Shown here one piece after another: positions 1 to 7,783 of a DNA stretch of 64,000 nucleotides. Each line of letters begins with the position of its first letter. Within the stretch, counting starts at the first letter, position 1. Location of the stretch: assembly GCF_019702945.1 (NCBI RefSeq), contig NZ_AP024749.1, positions 1,054,001 through 1,118,000 of the forward strand. Reading direction: 5' to 3'. The notes under the pieces are model-generated. The model saw only the letters and a program-made list of their open reading frames with translations. It made no database searches and was not told the origin of the DNA. The stretch is from Flavobacterium okayamense (lineage in GTDB: Bacteria > Bacteroidota > Bacteroidia > Flavobacteriales > Flavobacteriaceae). Made by a program: the position numbers and the translations under genes.

Positions 1-911
1 GACCATTTTTCAGACCAATGCAATTGAAAATGATTTTGCCAATAGTTATCGGTCTCATTACCATAAAATTGTTCGTTTCCGAATTCATCATAATATAATC
101 CTGCATAATTATAGGTTCTATCATTTTCTAATTTATCTAAATCTTCAAGTCCATACCAAGCTTGATATGTTTTTTCTTTTCCTCCAAATGCCAAGAATTT
201 AATTAGAGTAGATTCTTTTACATAGTTTACATTAAATAAATAACCAAACATATCAGAAGTAGCTCTATCAATAAATCCATCAGAATGAATTTGAGAAACA
301 CGACCATTTATTTCAAAATTGTTATGTAACCCCGTCCCAAATGATAGGGTGTGCTTTCGAGTGCCAAAACTACCAAATGAATTAGAAACTTCTGCATGAG
401 CTTTTTCTTCATATGATTTCGTTTGCATGTTTAAACTAGCCCCAAAAGCACCTGCACCATTGGTTGAAGAGCCAACACCTCTTTGTAGTTGAATACTTTG
501 TAATGAAGAAGCAAAATCGGGTAAGTTTACAAAAAAAGTACCTTGACTTTCACTATCATTAAATGGAATTCCATTTAAAGTTACGTTTATTCTTGATCCG
601 TCTGAACCTCTAACTCGCATATACGTGTAACCAACGCCATTTCCAGCATCAGTAGTTGTAACAACTGAAGGTAAATAGTTTAACAAAACCGGAATGTCTT
701 GCCCCAAATTTCTTGGCGCAATTTCTTCAGCTTTAACATTAGTAAATGTAATAGGATCTTTTTCTTTTGCTCTAACAGCAGAAACAGTTACTTCTTTTAA
801 TTCGGTAACTTTAGTAGTGTCTTGCACAATTTCTTGTGCATTTGAAGTTAATGAAAAAGCAATAATTGCAAATAGTAATGCAACTTTACTTTTTTTGAAT
901 AATAATTTCAT
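1..911 (-). CDS. TonB-dependent receptor, probable thiamine uptake (partial)
   Basis: The N-terminal ~303 residues of an outer-membrane TonB-dependent receptor; the rest lies beyond position 1. The ATG at 909-911 opens a typical signal peptide (lysines, then LLFAIIAFSL, ending near SNAQ). A plug domain follows with recognisable blocks such as YMRVRGSDGSRIN and VQLxRGVGSSTNGAGAFG-like sequence, then the first barrel strands. The TPP riboswitch directly upstream is the best clue to substrate: TPP-controlled receptors of this kind in Bacteroidota have been proposed to import thiamine or its precursors. The substrate is inferred from regulation only; the receptor fold itself is clear. Confidence 0.85.
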   Translation of the reverse strand, partial: MKLLFKKSKVALLFAIIAFSLTSNAQEIVQDTTKVTELKEVTVSAVRAKEKDPITFTNVKAEEIAPRNLGQDIPVLLNYLPSVVTTTDAGNGVGYTYMRVRGSDGSRINVTLNGIPFNDSESQGTFFVNLPDFASSLQSIQLQRGVGSSTNGAGAFGASLNMQTKSYEEKAHAEVSNSFGSFGTRKHTLSFGTGLHNNFEINGRVSQIHSDGFIDRATSDMFGYLFNVNYVKESTLIKFLAFGGKEKTYQAWYGLEDLDKLENDRTYNYAGLYYDEFGNEQFYGNETDNYWQNHFQLHWSEKW

Positions 912-1001
912 TCGTAAAATAATTTGTACGAATAAAAGGGGTAATTATTCTTATTAATAAAAAATTTGATTAGCTCGACTCGCTAAAGTGCACTTTAGCT
1001 T

Positions 1002-1081
1002 GTCTTGTTCCTTGGCAGCATTACCTGCCCAGGTTCTACGGGTATAATCTCAGCTCGTTATTTAGAGCACCCCTTTGAGAC
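1002..1081 (-). promoter_or_regulatory. TPP riboswitch (THI element)
   Basis: On the minus strand the conserved TPP blocks appear in order: GGGGTGC (1073-1067), CTGAGAT, TACCC, GAACCTG, and GGTAATGCTGCCAAGGAA. The ends GTCT (1081-1078) and AGAC (1005-1002) can pair as P1. Downstream on the same strand is a perfect 18-base palindrome (982-999, GCTAAAGTG/CACTTTAGC), followed about 10 bases later by a T-rich run. This could be an expression platform, although it could also act on translation. The receptor start codon lies about 90 bases after the aptamer. Confidence 0.93.
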
Positions 1082-1085
1082 GGCG

Positions 1086-1093
1086 CAAAGATA
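1086..1093 (-). promoter_or_regulatory. Promoter -7 box for the TPP-controlled receptor
   Basis: TATCTTTG on the minus strand matches the Bacteroidota -7 consensus TAnnTTTG. It would place the transcript start near 1080, at the first base of the riboswitch. No good TTTG box was seen at the usual distance, so this rests on the -7 box and its position. Confidence 0.55.
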
Positions 1094-1134
1094 AAATAAA
1101 GTTAGAATTTAGAAATCAGATTTTCAAAGTTTTT

Positions 1135-1536
1135 TTAAAACTTTGGTTTTTTTCTGCTCTCTTTCATTTCAGAAGACTTCTTTTTCTCCTGAAGCCTTTT
1201 TTCTTTAACCTTTTTTGGAATTTTTGTTTCTTTTCTAATTTTTGGTTTTTTTAAACTTTTAGAAAGTAGTTCAAAAAATCGCTTAGTGACAATTTCTTTG
1301 TTTTTAAGCTGACTTCTATCTTCGTCTGAAGAAAGTTGTAGTATTCCTTCTTGTGAAATTCTATTAGCTAATTTTTCAAGCAGTAACATTTTTTCTTCCT
1401 CACTCAAACCAGATGAGTTTGCAATATTAAATGATAAAATAACCTTTGAAGAAACTTTATTTACATTTTGTCCACCAGCGCCAGAACTTCTGACTGCTTT
1501 AAATTGCAATTCGGAAACAATAGTATCTTTATTCAT
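1135..1536 (-). CDS. arfB: Alternative ribosome-rescue factor ArfB (peptidyl-tRNA hydrolase)
   Basis: A 133-residue stand-alone release-factor domain. The catalytic GGQ lies at residues 21-23 within RSSGAGGQNVNKVSSKV, and a very lysine-rich C-terminal tail (from about residue 95) follows. The family inserts this tail into the empty mRNA channel of stalled ribosomes and hydrolyses the peptidyl-tRNA. The length suits ArfB/YaeJ and is far too short for RF1 or RF2. The start overlaps the end of the DUF4301 gene by 8 bases, so it is probably the last gene of the five-gene run. Confidence 0.92.
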   Translation of the reverse strand: MNKDTIVSELQFKAVRSSGAGGQNVNKVSSKVILSFNIANSSGLSEEEKMLLLEKLANRISQEGILQLSSDEDRSQLKNKEIVTKRFFELLSKSLKKPKIRKETKIPKKVKEKRLQEKKKSSEMKESRKKPKF

Positions 1537-3064
1537 TATTAGGTTGGTGAGACGGTTTTAATAAATCATTTACAGTTTTTACTGGATTAAATGTTATTAA
1601 TGGAACTTCAACGAAAATAGTATTCCAATGTGCCATAGCACCATTCCATAAACCAGGTAATTCAAATGCTTTTATTGGTTTTCCGTTTTTTGTTTTTTCA
1701 ACAATGAATCCAGAATTATGATCAACAAAATCTAATAAATTAAACTTTTCTCTTCTGTGGTTTTTGATACCACAAACGATGTCTACAGGATTAAAGTGTG
1801 TAGCATTTTTAAAGATTTCTTTTTGTTGAGGGTTTTCAATATTTATTTGTGAACTTTCTACAATTTGAAGCGAAATTTGTCCATTAGAATCTTTTACCCA
1901 AAAAGGTCCGCCACCAGGCTCTCCTTCATTTTTAACCATTCCACAAATGCGAATAGGACGATCAAGAAGTTTTACCAGGTATTCTATTTTGAAATCGTCT
2001 TTGTATTTTTCAAAATCATGAGGTAAATCCTGAAACATTTTCTCTTTAACAAAAGTTGTTACTTCTTCGATAAGATTACTAGTAATTTCATTTTTTGTTA
2101 GTTCTTGTAAATAGTTGAATATTTTGTTTTGATAATCAATTAAAATGCCACCAAGTAATTTTTTGTTCTCAACTATTTCTACAATATGATTTTGAGAAAC
2201 ATTATCTATATTTTTAATAAAGATTATGTCACTTTGTAATAAATTTAAGTTTTCGATTAACGCACCATGTCCGCCAGGCCTAAAAAATAAACTTCCATCA
2301 TCTAGACGAAAAGGCGTATTGTTAAGATTTACTGCTAAAGTATCGGTGTAATCTTTTTGATTGGAATACGTTACTAAAACATCATTGAAGCTTGAGGCAA
2401 TTTTATCAAAATCAGATTGAAATTCATTTGAAATTGTGAAATGTACTTTTGATTTTTTATTCGGAATTTGATAAAAAATAGTTTCCGTTAAATGTTCTTC
2501 AACAGGAGTAACTACTTTATTATTTTTAAAATGAAAAGGTAATATTCCTTTTGGTTTTTCTGAAAAATTCAGGTGGGTTTTTTCTAGTAATGTTTTTACA
2601 AATAATAATAACTTTTCATCTCTTTCTAAAGAAGAAAAATTCGGATGAATCTCTTTTGTTTTAGATAAAAGCTCTTGATAAAAAGGGAAATTTTTTAACC
2701 CAACGGAGAATACTTCAAGTTCTTTGTTTCCTGTTCTATTTATGTAGGCATTGATAGTTTCGTTTTCTGAATCAAAATTGTTTAAAAATTCTTGTAAAAA
2801 TTTAAACATTCGACTTGCAGCACCAGAAGCAGGAACAAATTTCTTGATTTCAAAATTTTGTTTTTGAGAATCAAAAATATTAATGTAATTATTCTTTTCG
2901 TTAGATTGAATTTTTAAAATTCCATCACCTATTATTGCGGGTTTTTGTAATTCTATTTTAGGAATTCCATTTTGATAAAAAAAGAGTTGTTGTTCTATTT
3001 TTTCGATTGAAATTCCTTTTTCTTTTATTTGCTTAAAGTCTCTTTCTGTAAATATGTTTTCCAT
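1529..3064 (-). CDS. DUF4301 family protein
   Basis: A 511-residue soluble protein with no signal peptide or membrane segments. It resembles the Bacteroidota family DUF4301, including an N-terminal FTERDFKQIKEKGIS-type block, a PASGAASRMFKFL segment and a glycine-rich RPGGHGALIENLN motif. SGAASRM and the RPGGHGALI loop look like nucleotide- or phosphate-binding loops, but no reaction is established to my knowledge. It overlaps pnuC by 40 bases and arfB by 8, so it is probably co-translated with a vitamin or nucleoside transporter. The homologues' N terminus supports the ATG at 3064 despite the long overlap. Confidence 0.8.
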   Translation of the reverse strand: MENIFTERDFKQIKEKGISIEKIEQQLFFYQNGIPKIELQKPAIIGDGILKIQSNEKNNYINIFDSQKQNFEIKKFVPASGAASRMFKFLQEFLNNFDSENETINAYINRTGNKELEVFSVGLKNFPFYQELLSKTKEIHPNFSSLERDEKLLLFVKTLLEKTHLNFSEKPKGILPFHFKNNKVVTPVEEHLTETIFYQIPNKKSKVHFTISNEFQSDFDKIASSFNDVLVTYSNQKDYTDTLAVNLNNTPFRLDDGSLFFRPGGHGALIENLNLLQSDIIFIKNIDNVSQNHIVEIVENKKLLGGILIDYQNKIFNYLQELTKNEITSNLIEEVTTFVKEKMFQDLPHDFEKYKDDFKIEYLVKLLDRPIRICGMVKNEGEPGGGPFWVKDSNGQISLQIVESSQINIENPQQKEIFKNATHFNPVDIVCGIKNHRREKFNLLDFVDHNSGFIVEKTKNGKPIKAFELPGLWNGAMAHWNTIFVEVPLITFNPVKTVNDLLKPSHQPNNE

Positions 3065-3648
3065 TCTCTATATCCAAAATAAGCAATTATAGTAAATACT
3101 AAATATTGTAAGCTAGTTAAAGTATATCCTTTATAAAAGTACAAAGGAATAGAAATTAAGTCTGCAATTATCCATACAATCCAATTTTCAATTTTTCGTT
3201 GTGCCATTAGCCACATTCCAACGAAAAATAACCCAGTAGTGAAAGTATCTACATATGCTGTCCAAGAAGTAAATTTATCAAAATAAATATAAATTATAAT
3301 AACAAATACTGTTGTTAATGTAAATAAAATGATACTTTTCTTAAAGTCAACAGTTTTCATTGTTGCTACAGGGAATTCAAAAGCTTCATTTTTCCTTTTG
3401 CTCCAGAGAATCCAACCATAAATACTCATAATGGTGTAGTAAATATTAATGATAAAATCACCAATTAAGCTCCATTGAAATAACAAATAAATAAAGATTA
3501 GCGTGCTTATAATCCCTGTTGGGTAAACCAAAATATTATTTACACGAGCAAATAAAACACTAATTAATCCAAATATAACAGCAATAAATTCTAACCAAAT
3601 AGAAAATGTGTCGTAGTTTTTATATTGACTAAAGAGAAAATCCCACAT
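3025..3648 (-). CDS. PnuC-family vitamin/nucleoside transporter
   Basis: A 207-residue integral membrane protein with about seven hydrophobic segments. It has PnuC-family hallmarks: an N-terminal EFIAVIFGLISVLFARVNN block with YPTGI, YYTIMSIYGWILW, and a C-terminal WIVWIIADLISIPLYFYKG. PnuC proteins carry nicotinamide riboside by facilitated diffusion, while PnuT relatives carry thiamine. The TPP-controlled receptor 2 kb downstream makes the thiamine reading attractive. However, no riboswitch lies directly in front of this gene and no thiamine pyrophosphokinase is adjacent, so the substrate stays open. Confidence 0.88.
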   Translation of the reverse strand: MWDFLFSQYKNYDTFSIWLEFIAVIFGLISVLFARVNNILVYPTGIISTLIFIYLLFQWSLIGDFIINIYYTIMSIYGWILWSKRKNEAFEFPVATMKTVDFKKSIILFTLTTVFVIIIYIYFDKFTSWTAYVDTFTTGLFFVGMWLMAQRKIENWIVWIIADLISIPLYFYKGYTLTSLQYLVFTIIAYFGYREWKTYLQKETLSK

Positions 3649-3650
3649 AA

Positions 3651-4367
3651 TTATAACAATTCAAAAAAGTTAGGATTTTCTTCGAAAGCAGTTCCAATCA
3701 CCACCATATCGGCACCAGCTGTAAAAGCATTTTCAATTTCAAGCGCGGATTTAATACCGCCGCCAACAATTAAAGGGATGTTTATTTTTTGTTTTACAGC
3801 CTCAATAATTTCTTTTGATACTCCAATTTTAGCACCACTTCCCGCTTCAAGATAAACGAGTTTCATGCCTAAATATTCAGATGCTTTAGCAGTATTTTTA
3901 ATTATTTTCAAGTCTTTTCTATCTAAAGGTTTAGTTTGACTAACTCGTTCTACAGCAGTTTTAACTCCACTTTCAATAAGTAAATAGGCTGTAGGAATAA
4001 TTTCTAAAGAAGAATGTTCTAATTTTTTTACGGCTTTAATTTGTTGTTCAATTAAATATTCTGGATTTCTACCTGAAACTAAACTTAAAAAAAGTAAAGC
4101 ATTAGCCGCTTCAGAGATTTGATTATAATCGCCAGGAAATAAAAATACAGGTAAGTCAAGTTTTTGTTTTATTCTTTTTACAATTTCATCAAAATCATTT
4201 CCATCATAAGTACTTCCACCAAAAAAAATATGTGTGGCAGGCGATTTTTTAATTTTATCACACAAAGTTGGAATAGCATCAAATTCAATTTTCTCAGGAT
4301 CAATTAAGATGGCTAAAAGTTTCCTTTTTGATTGGATAGCTTGTAAAATATAGTGATAAAAATTCAT
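3651..4367 (-). CDS. Geranylgeranylglyceryl/heptaprenylglyceryl phosphate synthase-like
   Basis: A 238-residue TIM-barrel prenyltransferase that would join sn-glycerol-1-phosphate to a polyprenyl diphosphate. Family marks are LLAILIDPEKIEFD near the N terminus, FFGGSTYDG, VFLFPGDYNQIS, KLVYLEAGSGA, and phosphate-binding loops LIVGGGIKS and GADMVVIGTAFEEN. The enzyme is best known for archaeal ether-lipid synthesis; Bacteroidota members belong to a separate group whose product has an unclear cellular role. It overlaps the phosphopantetheinyl transferase by one base and lies 2 bases before pnuC. Confidence 0.9.
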   Translation of the reverse strand: MNFYHYILQAIQSKRKLLAILIDPEKIEFDAIPTLCDKIKKSPATHIFFGGSTYDGNDFDEIVKRIKQKLDLPVFLFPGDYNQISEAANALLFLSLVSGRNPEYLIEQQIKAVKKLEHSSLEIIPTAYLLIESGVKTAVERVSQTKPLDRKDLKIIKNTAKASEYLGMKLVYLEAGSGAKIGVSKEIIEAVKQKINIPLIVGGGIKSALEIENAFTAGADMVVIGTAFEENPNFFELL

Positions 4368-5023
4368 TATTTATTAGGTAAAGCGACTACAAAGATATAT
4401 TCTTCTACTTTATAAAATTGTATAAAGAATTTTTCTATTGTATTATTAAAACGTAATTCGGCATTGCAATTAGAGTCTGAAAGGAAAAATGGGGCTTCAA
4501 AAATATGATTAGGAAAACTAATCCCTTTTTCATTTTTTATTTTAAAAATAGATTCTTTAGCGCCCCAAATAACAGTTGCTTTTTCAATTCTATCGTTCTC
4601 GGATAAATTTTCTAAATGCGAAAGATCCATAAATCGAGGTGCGATTTTCAAAATTTTAGGTTTAATTATTTCTATATCGATTCCCACAATTTTATCGCTA
4701 CTAATACAAATACAAGAAAAGTCAAAAGAATGCGAAATAGAAATATGTAAGTCTTTTTTCTTTTCTCTTTCTTCTTTTTTCTCTAAATGCGGTTTCCCAC
4801 TTTCATCATAAAACAAATCAAAATCAGAATAACCTAAATGTTGTAATAGCATACGTACCGCTAAAAATCCTTTTTGATGACTTTCGGATTTCATTTTCTC
4901 TAAACGAGCTAATGATAAATCTTTTAATTGTACTGCTCTAAAGAGTTCATTGAAATCTTCAGTAATCTTCCAAAAGTAAGCAGTGGTAAAGTTGTTAATT
5001 ACTATCGATTTATGAAACGGCAT
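4367..5023 (-). CDS. 4'-phosphopantetheinyl transferase superfamily protein
   Basis: A 218-residue protein that should move phosphopantetheine from CoA onto a carrier-protein serine. The magnesium-binding signature is visible: VGIDIEIIKP in the middle and WGAKESIFK later, preceded by the LHISISHSFDF block. The length suits the Sfp-type group rather than the short AcpS. It is probably the first gene of the minus-strand run ending at arfB. The target carrier cannot be told from the sequence. Confidence 0.87.
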   Translation of the reverse strand: MPFHKSIVINNFTTAYFWKITEDFNELFRAVQLKDLSLARLEKMKSESHQKGFLAVRMLLQHLGYSDFDLFYDESGKPHLEKKEEREKKKDLHISISHSFDFSCICISSDKIVGIDIEIIKPKILKIAPRFMDLSHLENLSENDRIEKATVIWGAKESIFKIKNEKGISFPNHIFEAPFFLSDSNCNAELRFNNTIEKFFIQFYKVEEYIFVVALPNK

Positions 5024-5108
5024 TCTTATTTGTTGTTTTTCAATTGTTTAACATATTAAACAATTCACAAATTACGTGAATTAATTTAGGAATTAAAAAG
5101 GAATTGCC

Positions 5109-5116
5109 TAACTTTG
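5109..5116 (+). promoter_or_regulatory. Promoter -7 box for ahcY
   Basis: TAACTTTG fits TAnnTTTG and is followed by a 36-base leader before the ahcY ATG. A matching TTTG box is not obvious. Confidence 0.5.
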
Positions 5117-5152
5117 CACTCCAAAATTTTAATAAAAGTAAAATTAATATAA

Positions 5153-6469
5153 ATGAGTACAAAAACTGTTCCTTACGTACCTTACAAAGTTAAAGACATT
5201 TCTTTAGCTGCTTGGGGAAGAAAAGAAATTGAATTAGCAGAAGCTGAAATGCCAGGTTTAATGGCTTTACGTGCAGAATATGCAGAAAGTCAACCTTTAA
5301 AAGGTGCGAGAATTGCTGGATGTTTACACATGACGATTCAAACAGCTGTTTTAATTGAAACTTTAGTAGCTTTAGGTGCTGATGTAACTTGGAGTTCTTG
5401 TAATATTTTTTCAACTCAAGATCATGCTGCTGCTGCTATTGCTGCTGCAGGAATTCCAGTTTACGCTTGGAAAGGTATGAACGAAGAAGAATTCGATTGG
5501 TGTATTGAGCAAACGTTATTCTTTGGTGAAGATCGTCAACCGTTAAACATGATTTTAGATGATGGTGGAGATTTAACTAATATGGTTTTCGACCGTTACC
5601 CTGAATTAATCAAAGGAATTAAAGGTTTATCAGAAGAAACTACAACTGGAGTTCACCGTTTATATGAAAGAATGGAAAATGGAACATTACACATTCCTGC
5701 CATTAACGTAAACGATTCGGTTACTAAATCGAAATTCGATAACAAATACGGATGTAAAGAATCTGCTGTAGATGCTATTCGTCGTGCTACTGACGTTATG
5801 TTAGCTGGTAAAAGAGTGGTTGTTTGTGGATATGGTGACGTAGGTAAAGGTACTGCTGCATCATTCCGTGGAGCTGGTTCTATTGTAACCGTAACTGAAA
5901 TTGATCCAATTTGTGCTTTACAAGCTGCAATGGATGGTTTCGAAGTTAAAAAATTAGATACTGTTGTTGGTAATGCTGATATCGTAATTACTACTACAGG
6001 AAATAAAGATATCGTTGTGGGTCGTCATTTTGAAGCGATGAAAGATAAAACTATCGTGTGTAACATCGGACACTTCGATAATGAAATTGACATGGCATGG
6101 TTAAATAAAAACCACGGTGCTACTAAAAACGAAATCAAACCTCAAGTTGATAAATATACAATCAACGGAAATGACATTATCATTTTAGCGGAAGGTCGTT
6201 TAGTAAACTTAGGATGCGCTACAGGTCACCCAAGTTTTGTAATGAGTAACTCATTTACAAACCAAACCTTAGCTCAATTAGAGTTATGGACAAATACTGA
6301 TGCTTACGAAAACAAAGTGTATATGTTACCAAAGCATTTAGATGAAAAAGTTGCTGCTTTACACTTAGCTAAAATAGGTGTTGAATTAGAAACTTTATCT
6401 CCAGACCAGGCTAAATATATTGGTGTAACGGTTGAAGGTCCATACAAACCAGAATATTATAGATACTAA
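5153..6469 (+). CDS. ahcY: Adenosylhomocysteinase
   Basis: A 438-residue cytosolic enzyme that splits S-adenosylhomocysteine into adenosine and homocysteine, clearing the product of SAM-dependent methylation. Visible marks: [12 protein letters not shown] (the catalytic lysine/aspartate region), the NAD-binding loop [15 protein letters not shown], and the conserved C terminus ending KPEYYRY. The length is the usual bacterial short form. It is monocistronic, with its own promoter box upstream and a strong terminator downstream. Confidence 0.98.
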   Translation: MSTKTVPYVPYKVKDISLAAWGRKEIELAEAEMPGLMALRAEYAESQPLKGARIAGCLHMTIQTAVLIETLVALGADVTWSSCNIFSTQDHAAAAIAAAGIPVYAWKGMNEEEFDWCIEQTLFFGEDRQPLNMILDDGGDLTNMVFDRYPELIKGIKGLSEETTTGVHRLYERMENGTLHIPAINVNDSVTKSKFDNKYGCKESAVDAIRRATDVMLAGKRVVVCGYGDVGKGTAASFRGAGSIVTVTEIDPICALQAAMDGFEVKKLDTVVGNADIVITTTGNKDIVVGRHFEAMKDKTIVCNIGHFDNEIDMAWLNKNHGATKNEIKPQVDKYTINGNDIIILAEGRLVNLGCATGHPSFVMSNSFTNQTLAQLELWTNTDAYENKVYMLPKHLDEKVAALHLAKIGVELETLSPDQAKYIGVTVEGPYKPEYYRY

Positions 6470-6474
6470 TTGTC

Positions 6475-6495
6475 ATGCTGAACTTGTTTCAGCAT
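6475..6495. repeat. Short palindromic interspersed repeat
   Basis: ATGCTGAA / TTCAGCAT arms (6475-6482, 6488-6495) with a 5-base loop, set in a TGTCATGCTGAACTTG context six bases after the ahcY stop. I recognise this as a common intergenic repeat in Bacteroidota genomes; only one copy is seen in the window. Confidence 0.55.
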
Positions 6496-6508
6496 CTCAA
6501 CTATACAG

Positions 6509-6537
6509 ACCTGCAAGAATTTCTTGCAGGTTTTTTT
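6509..6537 (+). terminator. Intrinsic terminator after ahcY
   Basis: An 11-bp perfect stem (ACCTGCAAGAA / TTCTTGCAGGT) followed by seven Ts. Confidence 0.9.
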
Positions 6538-6632
6538 ATTCTAAAAATTTAATTATCAACATTTTAACAACAATTTGAAACATTTGGCGTTACATTTGTA
6601 CTAATAAATCATCATCATCAAAAAACAAAATC

Positions 6633-7733
6633 ATGTTAAAAAAATTCTTTATCCTTTGTTCGGGGGCCGACAAAGATGTTGTTGCTAGTTGTAGCAATGG
6701 CGAACAAAACAAATATGCTGGAATAGGTGCTACCGTTTTCTTTACTGCAGTAATGGCTTTCTTGGCTTCGAGCTATGCGCTTTACACAGTTTTTGATAAT
6801 TATTATATGGCTATGGGTTTTGGTCTGGTTTGGGGTTTGCTTATTTTCAATCTCGACCGATTCATTGTTTCTACTATTAAAAAGCGAGATAGTTTTAAAA
6901 GTGAATTTATTCAGGCAACACCGCGTATAATTTTAGCTTTAATTATAGCAGTTGTTATTTCAAAACCTCTAGAAATTAAGATTTTTGAAAAGGAAATCAA
7001 TTCGGTTTTACTGAAAGAAAAAAATGAATTAGCACTCCAAAATAAAAATCAGGTAACTAATTTCTTTAAAAAAGATATAGACCAAAATCAAGCTAAAATT
7101 GACAGTTTAAAATCGGATATTATTAAAAAAGAAACAGAAGTAAACGATTTGTATTCTGTTTACATTACTGAAGCCGAAGGAACTGCCGGTACAAAAAAGT
7201 TAGGAAAAGGTCCGGTTTACAAAGAAAAAAGAGAAAAGCACGATGCAGCTCTAAAAGAACTGGATACTTTAAAAGCAATCAATGCGGCAAAAATTAAAGA
7301 TTTAGAAAGTAATGCTAAAACATTACAAGCTAACTTGGATAATAAAGTAACCGAAACCCAACCAATAATTGACAATTTTGATGGTTTAATGGCGCGAATT
7401 AATGCGTTAAGCAAGCTACCGTTTATGCCTTCATTTTTTATCATGTTGTTGTTTTTTGCTATTGAAACAGCTCCAATTATTGCGAAGTTATTAGCTCCAA
7501 AAGGCGAATACGATTTTAAAATTGAAGATGCTGAAATGGCTACTATAAATGTCTTGTCTCAAAATAAATACCAAAGCGAATTACAACGTAAAACGGATGC
7601 CGAAATTTACGACCAAGTTTATAACGATATTAAAACGGATAAAGAATTATACGATTACAAAAAGCAAAAAGCAACTGAGTTATTAAAACTTCAAGCGGAT
7701 GGTTTTGTAGAAAAACAGAAAAAAGCTTTATAA
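6633..7733 (+). CDS. DUF4407 domain membrane protein
   Basis: A 366-residue protein with three hydrophobic segments near the N terminus (about residues 32-55, 60-78 and 95-112). A long charged coiled-coil-like stretch spans about residues 120-250. A fourth membrane segment (about 268-290, FFIMLLFFAIETAPIIAKLL) and a charged C-terminal tail follow. The layout matches DUF4407, whose function is unknown. The loop between segments three and four is most likely outside the cytoplasm. It stands alone between two terminators; TACATTTG at 6591-6598 is a plausible -7 box. Confidence 0.85.
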   Translation: MLKKFFILCSGADKDVVASCSNGEQNKYAGIGATVFFTAVMAFLASSYALYTVFDNYYMAMGFGLVWGLLIFNLDRFIVSTIKKRDSFKSEFIQATPRIILALIIAVVISKPLEIKIFEKEINSVLLKEKNELALQNKNQVTNFFKKDIDQNQAKIDSLKSDIIKKETEVNDLYSVYITEAEGTAGTKKLGKGPVYKEKREKHDAALKELDTLKAINAAKIKDLESNAKTLQANLDNKVTETQPIIDNFDGLMARINALSKLPFMPSFFIMLLFFAIETAPIIAKLLAPKGEYDFKIEDAEMATINVLSQNKYQSELQRKTDAEIYDQVYNDIKTDKELYDYKKQKATELLKLQADGFVEKQKKAL

Positions 7734-7738
7734 ATAAA

Positions 7739-7766
7739 AATCCCAACTTTAAGTTGGGATTTTTTC
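7739..7766. terminator. Bidirectional terminator between DUF4407 and the flavoprotein
   Basis: An 11-bp stem AATCCCAACTT / AAGTTGGGATT (7739-7749, 7751-7761) with a T-run on the plus side and an A-rich flank on the other, serving two convergent genes. Confidence 0.9.
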
Positions 7767-7783
7767 ATTAGTATAGGTTTTAT

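Noticed and set aside
694..957. Plus-strand open frame with a hydrophobic start
   Set aside because: It lies antisense to the signal peptide and plug domain of the TonB receptor; the minus-strand reading is a clear protein, the plus-strand one is not.
6609..6620. ATC triplet run before the DUF4407 gene
   Set aside because: Only four units; too short to treat as a meaningful tandem repeat.
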